Of a DNA stretch of 64,000 nt, positions 1 to 30,555 are shown piece by piece. The stretch is taken from positions 248,001 to 312,000 of the forward strand of contig NZ_JARBAX010000002.1 in the NCBI RefSeq assembly GCF_028807635.1. Reading direction: 5' to 3'. Position 1 is the stretch's first letter; every line of letters starts with the position of its first letter. The position numbers and the translations under genes are program-made. The notes beneath the pieces were generated by a model. It was not told the origin of the DNA, ran no database searches, and saw only the letters and a list, made by a program, of their open reading frames with translations. The stretch comes from Streptomyces spiramyceticus. Lineage in GTDB: Bacteria > Actinomycetota > Actinomycetes > Streptomycetales > Streptomycetaceae.

Positions 1-329
1 ACAGGCTGCCGGTTCCGGGTCTGGTCGGGACCGAGCAGGTCAGCCAGTACGCGGGACTGCGGCTCACCCTTCTCGATCTGCCGCACATGGAGGGCCAGTT
101 CGACTTCAACGTAGAGCTGCGCTCAAGCCCGGACAGTCTCACGGTCGTGCTGCGTTACGCCGACGATCTGTTCGACCTCCAGACCGTACGGCGGTTCGCC
201 GAGGTCCATGTGCGCATGATCGAGGCTGCGCTGGACGAGCCCGGCGCGGCCGTCTCCCGCATCCCCCTGGTCTCCACCGACGAGCTGGCGCAACTGCTGA
301 GCTTCGGTGCCGGCCACGACGACTGGTAG
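1..329 (+). CDS. NRPS, C-terminal end only (condensation domain)
   Basis: The reading frame is open from the window edge (frame beginning at base 3) to the TAG at 327-329. The visible ~108 residues are the last part of a condensation-type domain: a DFNVELR strand, then YADDLFDLQTVRRFAEVH, the usual end of the second lobe, and the short PLVSTDELAQLL linker that normally leads into an adenylation domain. No A domain follows; the protein stops right after the linker, so this NRPS polypeptide ends in a C domain. NRPS-1 at 5273 starts directly with an A domain, so the two could form one C-A-T module split over two proteins. Whether this domain is active, or even an epimerisation domain, cannot be judged because its HHxxxDG motif lies outside the window. 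Confidence 0.85.
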   Translation, partial: RLPVPGLVGTEQVSQYAGLRLTLLDLPHMEGQFDFNVELRSSPDSLTVVLRYADDLFDLQTVRRFAEVHVRMIEAALDEPGAAVSRIPLVSTDELAQLLSFGAGHDDW

Positions 330-343
330 ACGACGACTGGTAG
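317..343. repeat. 13-bp direct repeat at the NRPS stop codon
   Basis: The 13-mer CGACGACTGGTAG occurs at 317-329 and again at 331-343, separated by one base. The first copy carries the stop codon of the upstream NRPS. It looks like a small duplication by slippage. Confidence 0.8.
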
Positions 344-455
344 TTGTCCCCCCGGCGCACGCCACCGACTTATGCACAGATACAGGCTGATATAGACCGC
401 CTATGAGATGGCGCTGCCAGCGTGTGTCCACCACCCCAACCGACGAGGTCATCAC

Positions 456-2768
456 ATGAATCAGGTAGCCGGGGCCGGGCGACGGCCGTTGGTCGAACGC
501 ATCACACGATGGAGCGTCCATAACCGGAAGCGGGCAGCCTTCGGCTGGCTGGGTCTGGTTGTCCTCATCATCGCGCTGGGTGCGGGCCTCGGCTCCACCA
601 GCCTGGACGAGCACGCGCCGGGCGAGACCGGCCGCGCCCAGAAGATGCTCGACGACGCCGCAGTCTTCTCCCCGCCCCAGGAGAACGTGCTCATCGAGGC
701 GAAGTCCGGTGACCCGGCCTACGCCCAGAACCCACAAATGCAGGCCGCCGCCAAGGATGTCGCCGAGGCGCTGCGCGGACTCGGCAAGGACGAGACGGGC
801 GCCGCCTGGGCGTCCGACATCGTCTCGCCGACCGACAGCGCGGAAGCGGCCAAGAACCTGGTGTCGAAGGACGGGCGTTCGCTGCTCGTCCGTTTCTCCG
901 TGACCGGATACTCGATGGAGCCGATGGAGAAGGCCGTCACCGAACAGGCCACGTCCCACCCCGAGGTGGCCATCGCCCAGACCGGCAAGGTCAGCGTGAG
1001 CCAGGCCATCGACAAGATCCAGGACGACGACTTCCTGCGCGCCGAGATTCTGTCGATCCCCCTCACCGTCATCATCCTGGCGGTCGTCTTCGGCTCGCTG
1101 ATCTCGGCCGGCCTTCCGGTGCTGATCTCGCTGGTGTCCGTCGTCGCGGCGATGGGCTTCCTGACGTTCTTCGGCAAATGGATCGCGATCGGCGACTCCA
1201 CCCCCTCGGTGGTGCTGCTGATCGGTATGGCTGTCGGTGTCGACTACTCGCTGTTCTATCTGCGCCGGGCCCGTGAGGAGCGCGCCGCAGGACACGACAA
1301 CGACACCGCACTGATCATCGCGGGCCGTACTTCGGGCAAGGCCGTCGTGGTCTCCGGTCTCACCGTCATGGTCGCGCTGGCCGGGCTCTTCTTCACAGGC
1401 ATCGAGACCTTCACGGGCATGACCGTCGGCACCATCTCGGTCGTCGGCATCGCCATGATCGGCGCGGTCACGGCACTGCCCGCCACGCTGGCCTGGCTCG
1501 GTGAGCGCGTCGACCGCTGGAAGGTGCCGTGGCTGGGCGTCCGCCGCACCGCGGTCAAGGACTCGCGGGTGTGGGGCGCCGTGGTCCGCCAGGTCGTCAA
1601 GGCCCCCATTGTCTGGGCCGCGGTCGGTGCGCTGGCGCTCGCCCTGCTCGCCGTTCCGGCCGCCGGGATGAAGCTGTCGGACCCGGACCTCAAGCACCGG
1701 ATGCCCACCGACGTACCGGCGCTGCAGGCATTGGAGCGGGTGGAGAAGGCGTTCCCGGTGGACACCCAGCCGGCCGAGATCGTGGTACGTGGCTCAGATC
1801 TGAACGGCGCCGAGGTCAAGGCCGGTATCGCGGAGCTCAAGCAGCAGGTCGCCGACAGCGGCGGCAAGCTGAAAGAGCCCGTCGAGGCCAGTCTGATCCC
1901 CGGCGGCAAACTGATGGTGGTCCGGGTCCCGCTGGCCGGCGACGGCAAGAACGCCGCATCCACAGCCGCACTGAAGGAGCTGCGCGAGACGGCACTGCCC
2001 GCATCGCTCGGCAAGGTCGACGGACTGGAGTTCGCCGTCGCCGGTGACACCGCAAAGCAGGAGGACTTCAACTCGGCCCTGGACAACAGCGCCCCGTGGG
2101 TTTTCGGCTTCGTGATCATCCTGGCCTTCGTACTGCTGGCGGCGGCGTTCCGGTCGCTGCTCATCCCGGTGGTGTCGATCATCCTCAACCTGCTGTCGAT
2201 CGGCGCGGCGTACGGCGTACTGACCCTGGTCTTCCAGGACGGACACCTCGCCTCCATCCTCGACTTCCGCCCCTACGGCGCGGTGGTCAGCTGGCTGCCG
2301 CTGTTCATGTTCGTCACGCTCTTCGGGCTGAGCATGGACTACCACGTGTTCATCCTCAGCCGGGTGCGCGAGTACCGCGGCCGCGGACTGTCCACCAAGC
2401 AGGCCGTGGTGGAGGGCATCACCAAGAGCGCGGGTGTCGTCACCAGCGCCGCCGCCGTGATGATCGCCGTCTTCTCGGTCTTCGGCACGCTCTCCGCCAT
2501 CGACTTCAAAATGGTCGGTGTCGGGCTCGCGACCGCCGTGCTCATCGACGCCACGATCGTCCGCGGTGTCCTGCTGCCGGCCACGCTGACCATGTTCGGT
2601 GACGCCACCTGGAAGATGCCGCGCTGGCTGCAGTGGCTGCCCGGCATCAGCCTGGAGGGTGCCGACGAGCCGGTGGCGGGCCGGGACGAGCAGGACGGGC
2701 TGATTCCGGCGCCGCAGTCGGCGGCCGTCGGGCACGGTCATGCGGACCCGGTCGAGGTACGCCGCTGA
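456..2768 (+). CDS. MMPL-family (RND superfamily) membrane transporter
   Basis: A 770-residue membrane protein with the two-repeat layout of actinobacterial MMPL transporters: one N-terminal transmembrane segment, a large extracytoplasmic loop, a block of five segments (about residues 190-360), a second loop, and another block of segments (about 540-730). The loop motifs GMAVGVDYSLFYLRRAREE and GLSMDYHVFILSRVREYRG are the conserved Gly/Asp-Tyr motifs of the proton relay in this family. The ATG at 456 is preferred over an in-frame ATG at 408 because GAGG lies just upstream and residues 1-16 of the longer form resemble nothing. It sits between the NRPS fragment and the Dap genes, so export of the peptide or of a precursor is likely; the substrate is inference. 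A strong hairpin follows, so it is probably transcribed separately from the downstream operon. Confidence 0.92.
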   Translation: MNQVAGAGRRPLVERITRWSVHNRKRAAFGWLGLVVLIIALGAGLGSTSLDEHAPGETGRAQKMLDDAAVFSPPQENVLIEAKSGDPAYAQNPQMQAAAKDVAEALRGLGKDETGAAWASDIVSPTDSAEAAKNLVSKDGRSLLVRFSVTGYSMEPMEKAVTEQATSHPEVAIAQTGKVSVSQAIDKIQDDDFLRAEILSIPLTVIILAVVFGSLISAGLPVLISLVSVVAAMGFLTFFGKWIAIGDSTPSVVLLIGMAVGVDYSLFYLRRAREERAAGHDNDTALIIAGRTSGKAVVVSGLTVMVALAGLFFTGIETFTGMTVGTISVVGIAMIGAVTALPATLAWLGERVDRWKVPWLGVRRTAVKDSRVWGAVVRQVVKAPIVWAAVGALALALLAVPAAGMKLSDPDLKHRMPTDVPALQALERVEKAFPVDTQPAEIVVRGSDLNGAEVKAGIAELKQQVADSGGKLKEPVEASLIPGGKLMVVRVPLAGDGKNAASTAALKELRETALPASLGKVDGLEFAVAGDTAKQEDFNSALDNSAPWVFGFVIILAFVLLAAAFRSLLIPVVSIILNLLSIGAAYGVLTLVFQDGHLASILDFRPYGAVVSWLPLFMFVTLFGLSMDYHVFILSRVREYRGRGLSTKQAVVEGITKSAGVVTSAAAVMIAVFSVFGTLSAIDFKMVGVGLATAVLIDATIVRGVLLPATLTMFGDATWKMPRWLQWLPGISLEGADEPVAGRDEQDGLIPAPQSAAVGHGHADPVEVRR

Positions 2769-2806
2769 TCCTTCCCCTCCCTCCCCCGGGGGGAAGAAGA
2801 GAAAGA

Positions 2807-2848
2807 AGAAGGCCGTGGGGCGCCGCAACGGGCGCACCACGGCCTTCT
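2807..2848 (+). terminator. Hairpin terminator after the MMPL gene
   Basis: AGAAGGCCGTGG at 2807-2818 is perfectly complementary to CCACGGCCTTCT at 2837-2848. Inside it GCGCC (2820-2824) pairs with GGCGC (2831-2835), leaving a small loop. There is no long T-tract, which is normal for high-GC actinomycetes. Confidence 0.8.
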
Positions 2849-2880
2849 GCTGTTCCGGGACGGCCTGCTCCCCAAGGACC

Positions 2881-2913
2881 GTATAGGGGGGGTATAGCAA
2901 GGTCGCGCAGGAT
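2881..2913 (+). promoter_or_regulatory. Possible SARP-type promoter of the biosynthetic operon
   Basis: Two 7-mers, GTATAGG (2881-2887) and GTATAGC (2892-2898), share their first six bases and are spaced 11 bp start to start. This is the spacing known for SARP-family activators, which bind heptamer direct repeats one helical turn apart just upstream of the -10 box. A plausible -10, CAGGAT, lies at 2908-2913, nine bases after the second repeat. It lies in the only sizeable gap upstream of the long operon, 53 bp before the first start codon, and a SARP gene is present at 51316-53238. The assignment is inference from spacing and position. Confidence 0.45.
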
Positions 2914-2965
2914 TCAAACGTCAGGTCAAGGGTTTCCAAACAGTGCCTGCCATGAAGGGACAACT

Positions 2966-3949
2966 GTGCCCGATAAACCGTACTCAGGAATTCTGGAGAC
3001 CATAGGGAACACCCCTCTGGTTCGACTGGAAAACCTGCTGCCCGGCTTCGGGTCCAAGGTCTTCGCCAAGGTGGAGCGATTCAACCCGGGCGGCAGCATC
3101 AAGGACCGGTCGGCGCTTCGCATGCTCATCGGCGCCGTGCGCAGCGGAGAGCTGCAGCCGGGCAAGTCAGTCGTTGTCGAGTCCAGTTCGGGCAATCTCG
3201 CCGTCGGACTCGCCCAGATCTGCCGCTACTTCGGACTGCGCTTCGTCTGCGTGGTCGACGGCAAGACCACCGGCCAGAACCTCGCCATCCTGCACGCCTT
3301 CGGCGCCGAGGTCGAGGTCGTCACCGAACGGGACACGGCCACCGGCGAGTATCTGCCGGCCCGGCTGCGCCGGGTGCGCGAGCTGGTCGCCCGTACCGCC
3401 CACGCGTACTGGCCCAACCAGTACGCCAACCCCCTCAATCCGCGCGCCCATGAGATCACCATGCGGGAGATCGCCGAGTCCCTGAACGGCCGGGTCGACT
3501 ATCTCTTCGCCTCCGTGAGCACCTTCGGCACCCTGAAGGGCTGCTCAGACCACATCCGCGCCGAGGGCCTCGGTACCACCGTCGTCGCCGTGGACGCCCT
3601 GGGCAGCGCCATCTTCGGACAGGAGTCCCGTGCGCGGCTCATTCCCGGCCACGGTGCCTCGGTGGTGCCGCCGCTGATGGACCCGGACGCCGCCGACGAC
3701 GTCGTTCACATCTCCGAACTCGAATGTGTCGCAGCGTGCCGCAGGCTCGTGGACCGCGAGGCGATTCTGGCCGGGGGATCGTCCGGTGCCACGGTCGCCG
3801 CACTGCGGAAATATGCGGAGCGTATTCCGGCCGGATCGCGGTGCGTCCTGATCTTCCCGGACGGCGGAGACCGCTATCTCGACACCATCTATTCCGACGA
3901 ATGGGTGCGCCGCAATTTCGGGGACGTCTCCCATCTCTGGAAGGACTGA
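2966..3949 (+). CDS. sbnA: SbnA-like 2,3-diaminopropionate synthesis enzyme (PLP, cysteine-synthase fold)
   Basis: A 327-residue PLP enzyme of the cysteine synthase/cystathionine beta-synthase fold. The PLP lysine is in NPGGSIKDRSA (K46); SSSGNLAVGLA is the substrate-binding loop and GGSSGATVAAL the phosphate-binding loop. In the SbnA family the enzyme couples O-phospho-L-serine with L-glutamate to give N-(1-amino-1-carboxyethyl)-glutamate (ACEGA), the first step to L-2,3-diaminopropionate. The next gene is an SbnB-like dehydrogenase, which fixes this pathway rather than cysteine synthesis; VioB/VioK of viomycin biosynthesis are equivalent. The GTG at 2966 is chosen because GAAGGGA lies five bases upstream and the family N-terminus (ETIGNTPLVRL) begins about ten residues later. 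First gene of the long operon. Confidence 0.92.
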   Translation: MPDKPYSGILETIGNTPLVRLENLLPGFGSKVFAKVERFNPGGSIKDRSALRMLIGAVRSGELQPGKSVVVESSSGNLAVGLAQICRYFGLRFVCVVDGKTTGQNLAILHAFGAEVEVVTERDTATGEYLPARLRRVRELVARTAHAYWPNQYANPLNPRAHEITMREIAESLNGRVDYLFASVSTFGTLKGCSDHIRAEGLGTTVVAVDALGSAIFGQESRARLIPGHGASVVPPLMDPDAADDVVHISELECVAACRRLVDREAILAGGSSGATVAALRKYAERIPAGSRCVLIFPDGGDRYLDTIYSDEWVRRNFGDVSHLWKD

Positions 3950-3955
3950 AAACCC

Positions 3956-4957
3956 ATGATTGTCATCCGGCATGCCGATGTCGAGGAAATCCTCGAAGGC
4001 CGCGAGGCGGACAATATCCGTACCGTGGCCGAGGCCTACCGGCTGCACGCCTGCGGACAGACCACGGTCCCGCACTCCGTCTTCCTCCGTTTCCCCGGAC
4101 GGGACCGGGACCGCATCATCGGCCTGCCGGCCTACCGCGGCGGCGATCGCCCCGTGGCCGGCATGAAATGGATCTCCTCCTTCCCGGCGAACATCGACTC
4201 CGGGCTGCAGCGCGCCAGTGCGGCGATCCTCCTCAACTCCCTGGCCACCGGCCACCCCGAGGCCCTGGTCGAGGGCTCGGTGATCTCGGCCCGGCGCACC
4301 GCGGCGAGCGCCGCGCTCGCCGCCGAGCTGCTGACCCGCGAGGCCCGCCCGGACGGTGTCGCGCTGATCGGCTGCGGGGTCATCAACGCCGAGATCCTGC
4401 GCCATCTGCGGGCCGCACTGCCCCGACTCGCCGAGGTCACGCTGTACGACCAGTCTCCTTCCCGCGCCGATGAGTTCGCGACGCGCGTTCTCTCGTACGC
4501 GCCCGGCCTGCGGATTTCCCGCGCCGGCACTCTGGACGAGGCGCTCGGCGCCCACCGGCTGGTCTCCTTCGCGACGACGGCGGGGGTGCCGCACACCGGC
4601 CTCGACGCCGTCCGGCCCGGCACCGTCGTGCTGCACGTTTCGCTGCGCGACCTGCGTCCCGAGGCACTGCTCGGCGCCCACAACATCGTGGACGACGCCG
4701 ACCATGTGTGCCGGGAGCGCACCTCACCGCACCTTGCCGAGCAGCTCACCGGCGGACGCGGCTTCATCGACGCGTCCATCGGTCAACTGCTCACTGGTGA
4801 ACGGGAGTTCAACCCACAGCCCGAGCGCACGGTGATCTTCTCCCCGTTCGGGCTCGGCGTACTGGACCTGGCCCTTGCCGACTTCGTGCACGACGTGGCG
4901 GTGCGCAAGGGCCTGGGTGTGGCGGTCGACGGCTTCCTGCCGGGACCCGGCGCCTGA
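3956..4957 (+). CDS. sbnB: SbnB-like N-(amino-carboxyethyl)-glutamate dehydrogenase (Dap synthesis)
   Basis: A 333-residue member of the ornithine cyclodeaminase/mu-crystallin family. The N-terminal half carries the substrate-binding region around GMKWISSFPANIDSGLQRAS and the middle has the NAD Rossmann motif LIGCGVINAEILRHL. SbnB enzymes oxidatively hydrolyse ACEGA from SbnA to L-2,3-diaminopropionate plus 2-oxoglutarate. The gene starts six bases after the SbnA-like gene, with AAGGA at 3941-3945 inside the end of that gene. Dap is then available as an NRPS building block or as substrate for the carbamoyltransferase at 30556. Simple ornithine cyclodeaminase activity is the alternative, but the pairing argues against it. 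Confidence 0.92.
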   Translation: MIVIRHADVEEILEGREADNIRTVAEAYRLHACGQTTVPHSVFLRFPGRDRDRIIGLPAYRGGDRPVAGMKWISSFPANIDSGLQRASAAILLNSLATGHPEALVEGSVISARRTAASAALAAELLTREARPDGVALIGCGVINAEILRHLRAALPRLAEVTLYDQSPSRADEFATRVLSYAPGLRISRAGTLDEALGAHRLVSFATTAGVPHTGLDAVRPGTVVLHVSLRDLRPEALLGAHNIVDDADHVCRERTSPHLAEQLTGGRGFIDASIGQLLTGEREFNPQPERTVIFSPFGLGVLDLALADFVHDVAVRKGLGVAVDGFLPGPGA

Positions 4958-5001
4958 CCACCGCACCGCTTCTCAACAACCCATGGACTCAAGGAGCAGA
5001 T

Positions 5002-5217
5002 ATGGCCACCGAGCAGACCGACGACCGGACCTACCGCGTCGTCCGCAACGACGAGGAGCAGTACTCGATCTGGTGGGCCGAGCGTGAGCTGCCCGCCGGG
5101 TGGACCGCCGAGGGCACCGAGGGCACGCGCGAGCAGTGCCTGGCCAAGATCGCCGAGGTCTGGACCGACATGCGTCCGCGCAGCCTGCGTGAGCGCATGG
5201 ACTCCACTGCGGCCTGA
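5002..5217 (+). CDS. mbtH: MbtH-like NRPS accessory protein
   Basis: A 71-residue protein with the full MbtH signature: NDEEQYSIWWAERELPAGW, then GTREQCLAKIAEVWTDMRP and SLRERM at the end. MbtH proteins bind adenylation domains and help their folding and activity. An AAGGAG ribosome-binding site lies at 4991-4996, six bases before the ATG. Its position directly before the three NRPS genes, with eleven A domains in the window, says which proteins it serves. One unusual point: the common W-P of the SxWP motif is W-W here. Confidence 0.97.
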   Translation: MATEQTDDRTYRVVRNDEEQYSIWWAERELPAGWTAEGTEGTREQCLAKIAEVWTDMRPRSLRERMDSTAA

Positions 5218-5272
5218 CGTCCTTTCCGCCCTTTCTCTGTGCATTTCTTTCTTGACCGGAACAGGAGACCTC

Positions 5273-8200
5273 GTGAACGCCGAACAGCGGTCGGGTGACG
5301 TCCCCGACATCCGTCCCCGGCCGTCGGCGGCCGGAGGCACCCCGCTTCTGCACGAAAGCTTTGCTGAGCAGGCCCTTCGTACCCCGCGTGCCATCGCCGT
5401 CGTCGACGGCGGACGCACCATGACGTACGAGGAGCTGGACCGGGCGGCCAACCGCATGGGGCACTTCCTCCGGGGCCTGGGCGCCGGTCCGGAATCGGTG
5501 GTCGGGGTGAGCCTCGAACGCGGTGCCGATCTGGTCGTGGCGCTGCTCGGGGTGTGGAAGGCCGGGGCGGGCTATCTGCCCCTGGACCCCGGTCAGCCGC
5601 CCGCGCGGCTGACCGGTCTGGTCCGTGAGTCGGGGGCCCGGACGGTTCTCGCGGGCCCGGCCCTCGAAGGGGCCGTACGGGACGCCGGAGCACGCCGGGT
5701 CGGTCCCGACGAGGTGCCCGCCGGTCTGCCGGCGACCGCGCCCGAGCACGGGACCGGTCCGGACAACACGGCGTACACCGTGTTCACTTCTGGCTCGACC
5801 GGCACCCCCAAGGCCGTCGTCGTCACCCACGCCGGTATCGCCAACCGGGTCCTGTGGACGGTACGCAAGCACGGCCTCGGCCCCGCCGACCGGATCCTGC
5901 AGAAGACCTCCATCGGCTTCGACGCGGCCGGCTGGGAGATCTTCGCCGCCCTGGTCAGCGGCGGCAGTGTGGTGCTCGCCCCGCCCGGCGCCGAACGCGA
6001 CCCCGCGTCGCTGCTGCGTTCTGTCGCCGACAGCCGCATCACGGTGCTGCAGGTCGTGCCCTCGGTGCTGCGCATCCTCGTGGAGGAGGGCGACTGGAGC
6101 GGCTGTGCATCGCTGCGGCTGCTCTTCTCGGCGGGCGAGGCGCTGCACGGCGAACTCGTCGCCCGGCTGCGCGAGCGTGCGGGGGGCAGTCTCGAGGTCT
6201 GGAACACCTACGGTCCGACCGAGTGCTCCATCGACATCACCGCCCAGCGCGTGGACCCGGCCCTGAACAGCGGGCCGATACCGATCGGCCGCCCCATCCC
6301 GGGCCTGCGGGTCCTGGTGCTCGACCCGAACGGCGACCCCGTGCCGATCGGCACAACCGGTGAACTGTACGCAGGCGGCGTCGGCGTGGCCCGCGGCTAT
6401 CTGGGCCGCCCCGACCTGACCGCCGACCGGTTCGTCCCCGACCCATACGCCACCGAGCCGGGCGCGCGCCTCTACCGCACCGGTGACCTGGTCCGCTGGC
6501 GGGCCGACCGCACCCTCGACTACATCGGCCGCATCGACCACCAGGTCAAGGTGAATGGTGTACGGATCGAGCCCGGCGAGATCGAGACCGTGCTCGCCGC
6601 GCACCCCTCGGTCACCGGTGCCGTCGTGCTGCCCTACGAGGCCGACGGTGGCAGCAAGCGGCTCGCCGCCCATCTTGCGACCACGGCCGAACTCAGCGCC
6701 GACGAGCTGCGCGGCTTCCTGCGTGAAAGGCTCCCGGAGAGCCACATTCCGTCGTTCTTCCACACCGTCGATGCCTTCCCGCTCACCCCGAACGGCAAGG
6801 TCAACCGGGCCATGCTGCCCACGCCCGGCGAGATCGCCGCCGCCGACCAGCCTGCCTTCGTCGCCCCGCGCACCCCCGCGGAACAGCTCGTCGCGGACGC
6901 CTGGGCCGGCCTCCTCGACCTGGACCGGGTCGGCGCCCACGACGACTTCTTCGCCCTCGGCGGCACCTCGCTGCAGCTGACCCGGCTCGCCGCCCGGCTG
7001 CGCGCCGCCTCCGGCGAGCAGATCTCGCTGCGTGGACTGCTCGCGGCGACGACCGTCGAGGCACAGGCCGCGCTGATCGGCGAACCCTGGGCGGACGATC
7101 CGCCGATCCGCCCCGTGCCGCGCGACGGCGAACTGCCGCTCTCCTCCGGGCAGCGCCGGCTCTGGTTCCTGGACCGGATGCACCCCGGCAGCCCCGAGTG
7201 GGTCGCACCGCTGTTCCTGCGGCTCCCCGCCACGACCGGCGCAGAGACCGTCCGGCGTGCGCTGGACACCCTCGCCGCCCGCCACGAGGCGCTGCGTACC
7301 CGCTACCCGGACCGGGGCGGCGAGCCGTACCAGGTGATTGGGGAGGCCGGGGCGGACAGCATCGAGCTGCGGGTGGTGGACACGGCCCGCGACCGGCTCG
7401 AGAGCCTCTTCCGCGAGCAGTTCGAGCGCGGCTTCGATCTCGCCCGCGGGCCGCTGTGGCGGGCGCTGCTCGCCCGGACCGACGGCGAGGACCACGTCCT
7501 GCTGCTGACGCTGCATCACATCACCGTCGACGGCTGGTCCACTGTGATCCTGGAGCGCGAACTGCGCGAGCTGTGCGCCGCCTACGACACGGAGCGGGGG
7601 CCCCGACTGGCCGCCCCCGTCGTGCAGTACGCCGACTACGGAGCATGGCAGCACGCCCGCCACACCGATGAGTTCATCGAACGCGAACTCGGCCACTGGC
7701 GCACGGCCCTGGCCGGCATCGAGACCCTCGACCTGCCCACCGACCGGCCGCGCCCCGCAGAGCGCGATCCGCGCGGCGCCGTCGTCCCCTTCCAGGTCGG
7801 ACCGGAGCTGGCCGCGCGCCTCACCGAGCTCGGCCGGGCGCACGGCGCGACGCCCTTCATGACCCTCCTCACGGCGTACGCCACGCTGGTCGCCCGCTAC
7901 AGCGGCCAGTGGGACGTTCCGGTGGGCACCCCGGTCGCGGGCCGGGGCCGGCCCGAGATCGAGGGGACCGTCGGCTTCTTCCTCAACTCCCTCGTGGTGC
8001 GGTGCGGGCTCGGCGCCGGCCTGACGTTCGCCGACGCCCTCGACCGGGTACGCGACACCGCGCGGGCCGCGTTCGCCCACCAGGAACTCCCCTTCGAGCG
8101 GCTCGTCGACGAGCTCCAGCCCGAGCGCGACCTCTCCCGCACCCCGCTCTACCAGGTCGCCTTCGACCTGCACAGCGAAGGAGTGACCAGCGTCGCCACC

Positions 8201-10289
8201 GAGGACACGGACATGGCGGCCTTCACCGCGTCCTGGCAGGTCGCCAAGACCGATCTGTCCCTCTTCATGCGCCGTACGGAGAACGGGGCATTCGACGGCG
8301 TCCTGGAGTACGCGACCTCCCTCTTCGACCACGCCACCGTTCAGCGGATGGCCGGGCACTTCGTCACCCTGCTGCACGAGATCACCACCCAGCCCGAACT
8401 CGCGCTGGGAGCAGTCGAGTTGCTGGCTGCCGACGAGCGGCGGCAGTTGCTCGCAGGGTGGAACGACACCGAGGTCCCCCTGGAGTCGGAGACCGTCCCG
8501 GCGCTCATCGAGGCCCGGTCCGCCGCCGACCCCGACGTCACGGCACTCGCGTACGGCTCCCTGACCGTCCCGTACGCCGAACTGGACGCCCGTGCCAACC
8601 GGCTCGCGCACGAGCTGCGGGCACAGGGCGTCGGGGCGGAGTCCCGGGTCGCGGTACTTCTCGACCGGGGACCCGATCTCGTTGTCGCACTGCTCGCGGT
8701 ATGGAAGGCGGGCGGCGCGTATGTGCCGGTCGACCCGACCTCCCCGCCCGGCCGGATCGCGGCGATGCGGCAGAGCGCGGGCGCGCGGACCGTGGTGACC
8801 AGCGCCGGCCATGCCGAGCGCGCCGGAGACGGCGCGGTCCTGGTGGACACGGACGCGGCCCGGATCGCCGCCCGGCCCGCGACTCCGCCCGAGCGCACCG
8901 ACGACCTCGACCGGCTGGCGTACGTCATCTTCACCTCCGGCTCGACCGGAACGCCCAAGGGCGTCGAAGTCACCCACCGGGGCCTGGTCAACCATGTGTC
9001 CTGGGCGGCGCGGGAGCTGGCGCCGCAGGACCACGGCGGCGCTCCGCTCTTCTCGTCGGTCGCCTTCGACCTCGTGGTCCCGAACCTGTGGGTGCCGCTC
9101 GTCACCGGCCAGCGCCTGTTCCTGCTGCCTCAGGACACGGACCTCGCGGAGCTCGGCAAGCACCTCGCGGACGCCGAGCCGTTCAGCTTCGTCAAGCTGA
9201 CGCCGGGCCACCTGGATGTGCTGTCGCTCCAGCTGACACCGGCCGAGGCGGGGGCCCTGGCCCCGGTCCTGGTGGTGGCGGGCGAGGCGTTCTCGCGGGC
9301 GACGCTGGAGCGGTGGCGTGCTCTTGCTCCGGAGACGCGGCTGGTCAATGAGTACGGTCCGACCGAGGCGTCCGTCGGCACCTGCGTCTTCGAGGTGCCG
9401 GCCGATACCGCTGGGGAGGTTCTGCCGATCGGCAGGCCGTTGCCCAATATGACGATGTACGTCCTGGACGCACTGCTGCGGCCTGTTCCGGTGGGCGTGG
9501 CGGGTGAGCTGTATGTCGGTGGCACGGGTGTGGCCCGCGGCTATGCGAACCGCCCCGACCTGACGGCCGAACGGTTCCTGCCCGACCCGTACGCCGCCGA
9601 GCCCGGCGCCCGTCTCTACCGCACCGGTGACCTGGTGCGTCGGCTGCCCGACGGCAATGTCGAGTTCCTTGGGCGGATCGACGACCAGGTCAAGATCCGC
9701 GGCTTCCGTATCGAACTGGGCGAGATCCAGGCGGTACTGGCCGAACACCCCGCCGTACGCGAGGCCTTCGTCACCGCCCACGAAACGGCCAATGGCGAGA
9801 GGCAACTCCTCGCCTACTACGTGCCCGACGGGCCCGCCGACGACCTTGTCGAGCACTGCGGCCGCCGGTTGCCCGACTACATGGTCCCCGCCGCGTACCT
9901 CGCACTGGAGACGATGCCGCTCAACGCCAACGGCAAGGTCGACCGGCGGGCTCTGCCCGCCCCCGGCGGCGAGCAGGACACCGAAGGCCACGTCCCGCCG
10001 AGCGGCCCCGTCGAGGAGCGCATCTCCGAGATCTGGACCGAACTGCTGGGCGCCCAGGTCGGCGCGCACGACAACTTCTTCCACATCGGCGGCAATTCGA
10101 TCCTCGCGATCCGGCTCATCTCCCGCATCCAGGAGGAGTTCGAGATCGATTTCGCGGTGCGGACGGTATTCGAGGGACCCACGGTCGCCCGGCTGGCGGC
10201 CACCGTCGAGGAGCGCATCAGGGCGGAGATCGCCGCGCTCTCCGACTCGGAGCTTGTGAATGACGAACTGCTGGTGAAGGAGCACGAAG

Positions 10290-10303
<14 letters not shown>
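5273..10303 (+). CDS. NRPS-1, A-T-C-A-T
   Basis: 1676 residues. Domains (rough residues): A1 27-520, T1 536-602 (FALGGTSLQ), C 612-1046 with canonical HHITVDG near 748, A2 1077-1563, T2 1582-1647 (HIGGNSILA). The specificity pocket read by eye is DAWQFATIDK for A1, close to known Gln pockets (DAWQFGLIDK), and DLPKVAEVGK for A2, close to Asn/Asp pockets (DLTKxGExGK). A Gln-like pocket could also accept beta-ureidoalanine, a Gln analogue that the cluster appears able to make; this is inference. The protein starts with A and no C domain, while the NRPS at the left edge ends with a C domain. The GTG at 5273 has AGGAG five bases upstream; the open frame extends further upstream but that part overlaps mbtH. 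The end overlaps NRPS-2 by 14 bases. Confidence 0.95.
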
Positions 10304-30518
<20,215 letters not shown>

Positions 30519-30555
30519 TGACGAACACCGACCAACTCATGGAAGGACGTCTGCC

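Noticed and set aside
379..395. GATACAG / GATATAG pair upstream of the MMPL gene, similar to the GTATAG repeat at 2881
   Set aside because: The spacing is 10 bp rather than 11 and no -10 box fits well, so I do not call it a SARP site.
2633..2965. Upstream extension of the SbnA-like frame to 2633
   Set aside because: It would overlap the MMPL gene and the terminator and encodes Gly/Arg-rich sequence unrelated to the family; GTG 2966 has a good ribosome-binding site.
2966..4957. Siderophore (staphyloferrin-like) function because of the SbnA/SbnB pair
   Set aside because: No NIS synthetase and no iron-uptake genes are present; the pair here supplies Dap in an NRPS context as in viomycin-type clusters.
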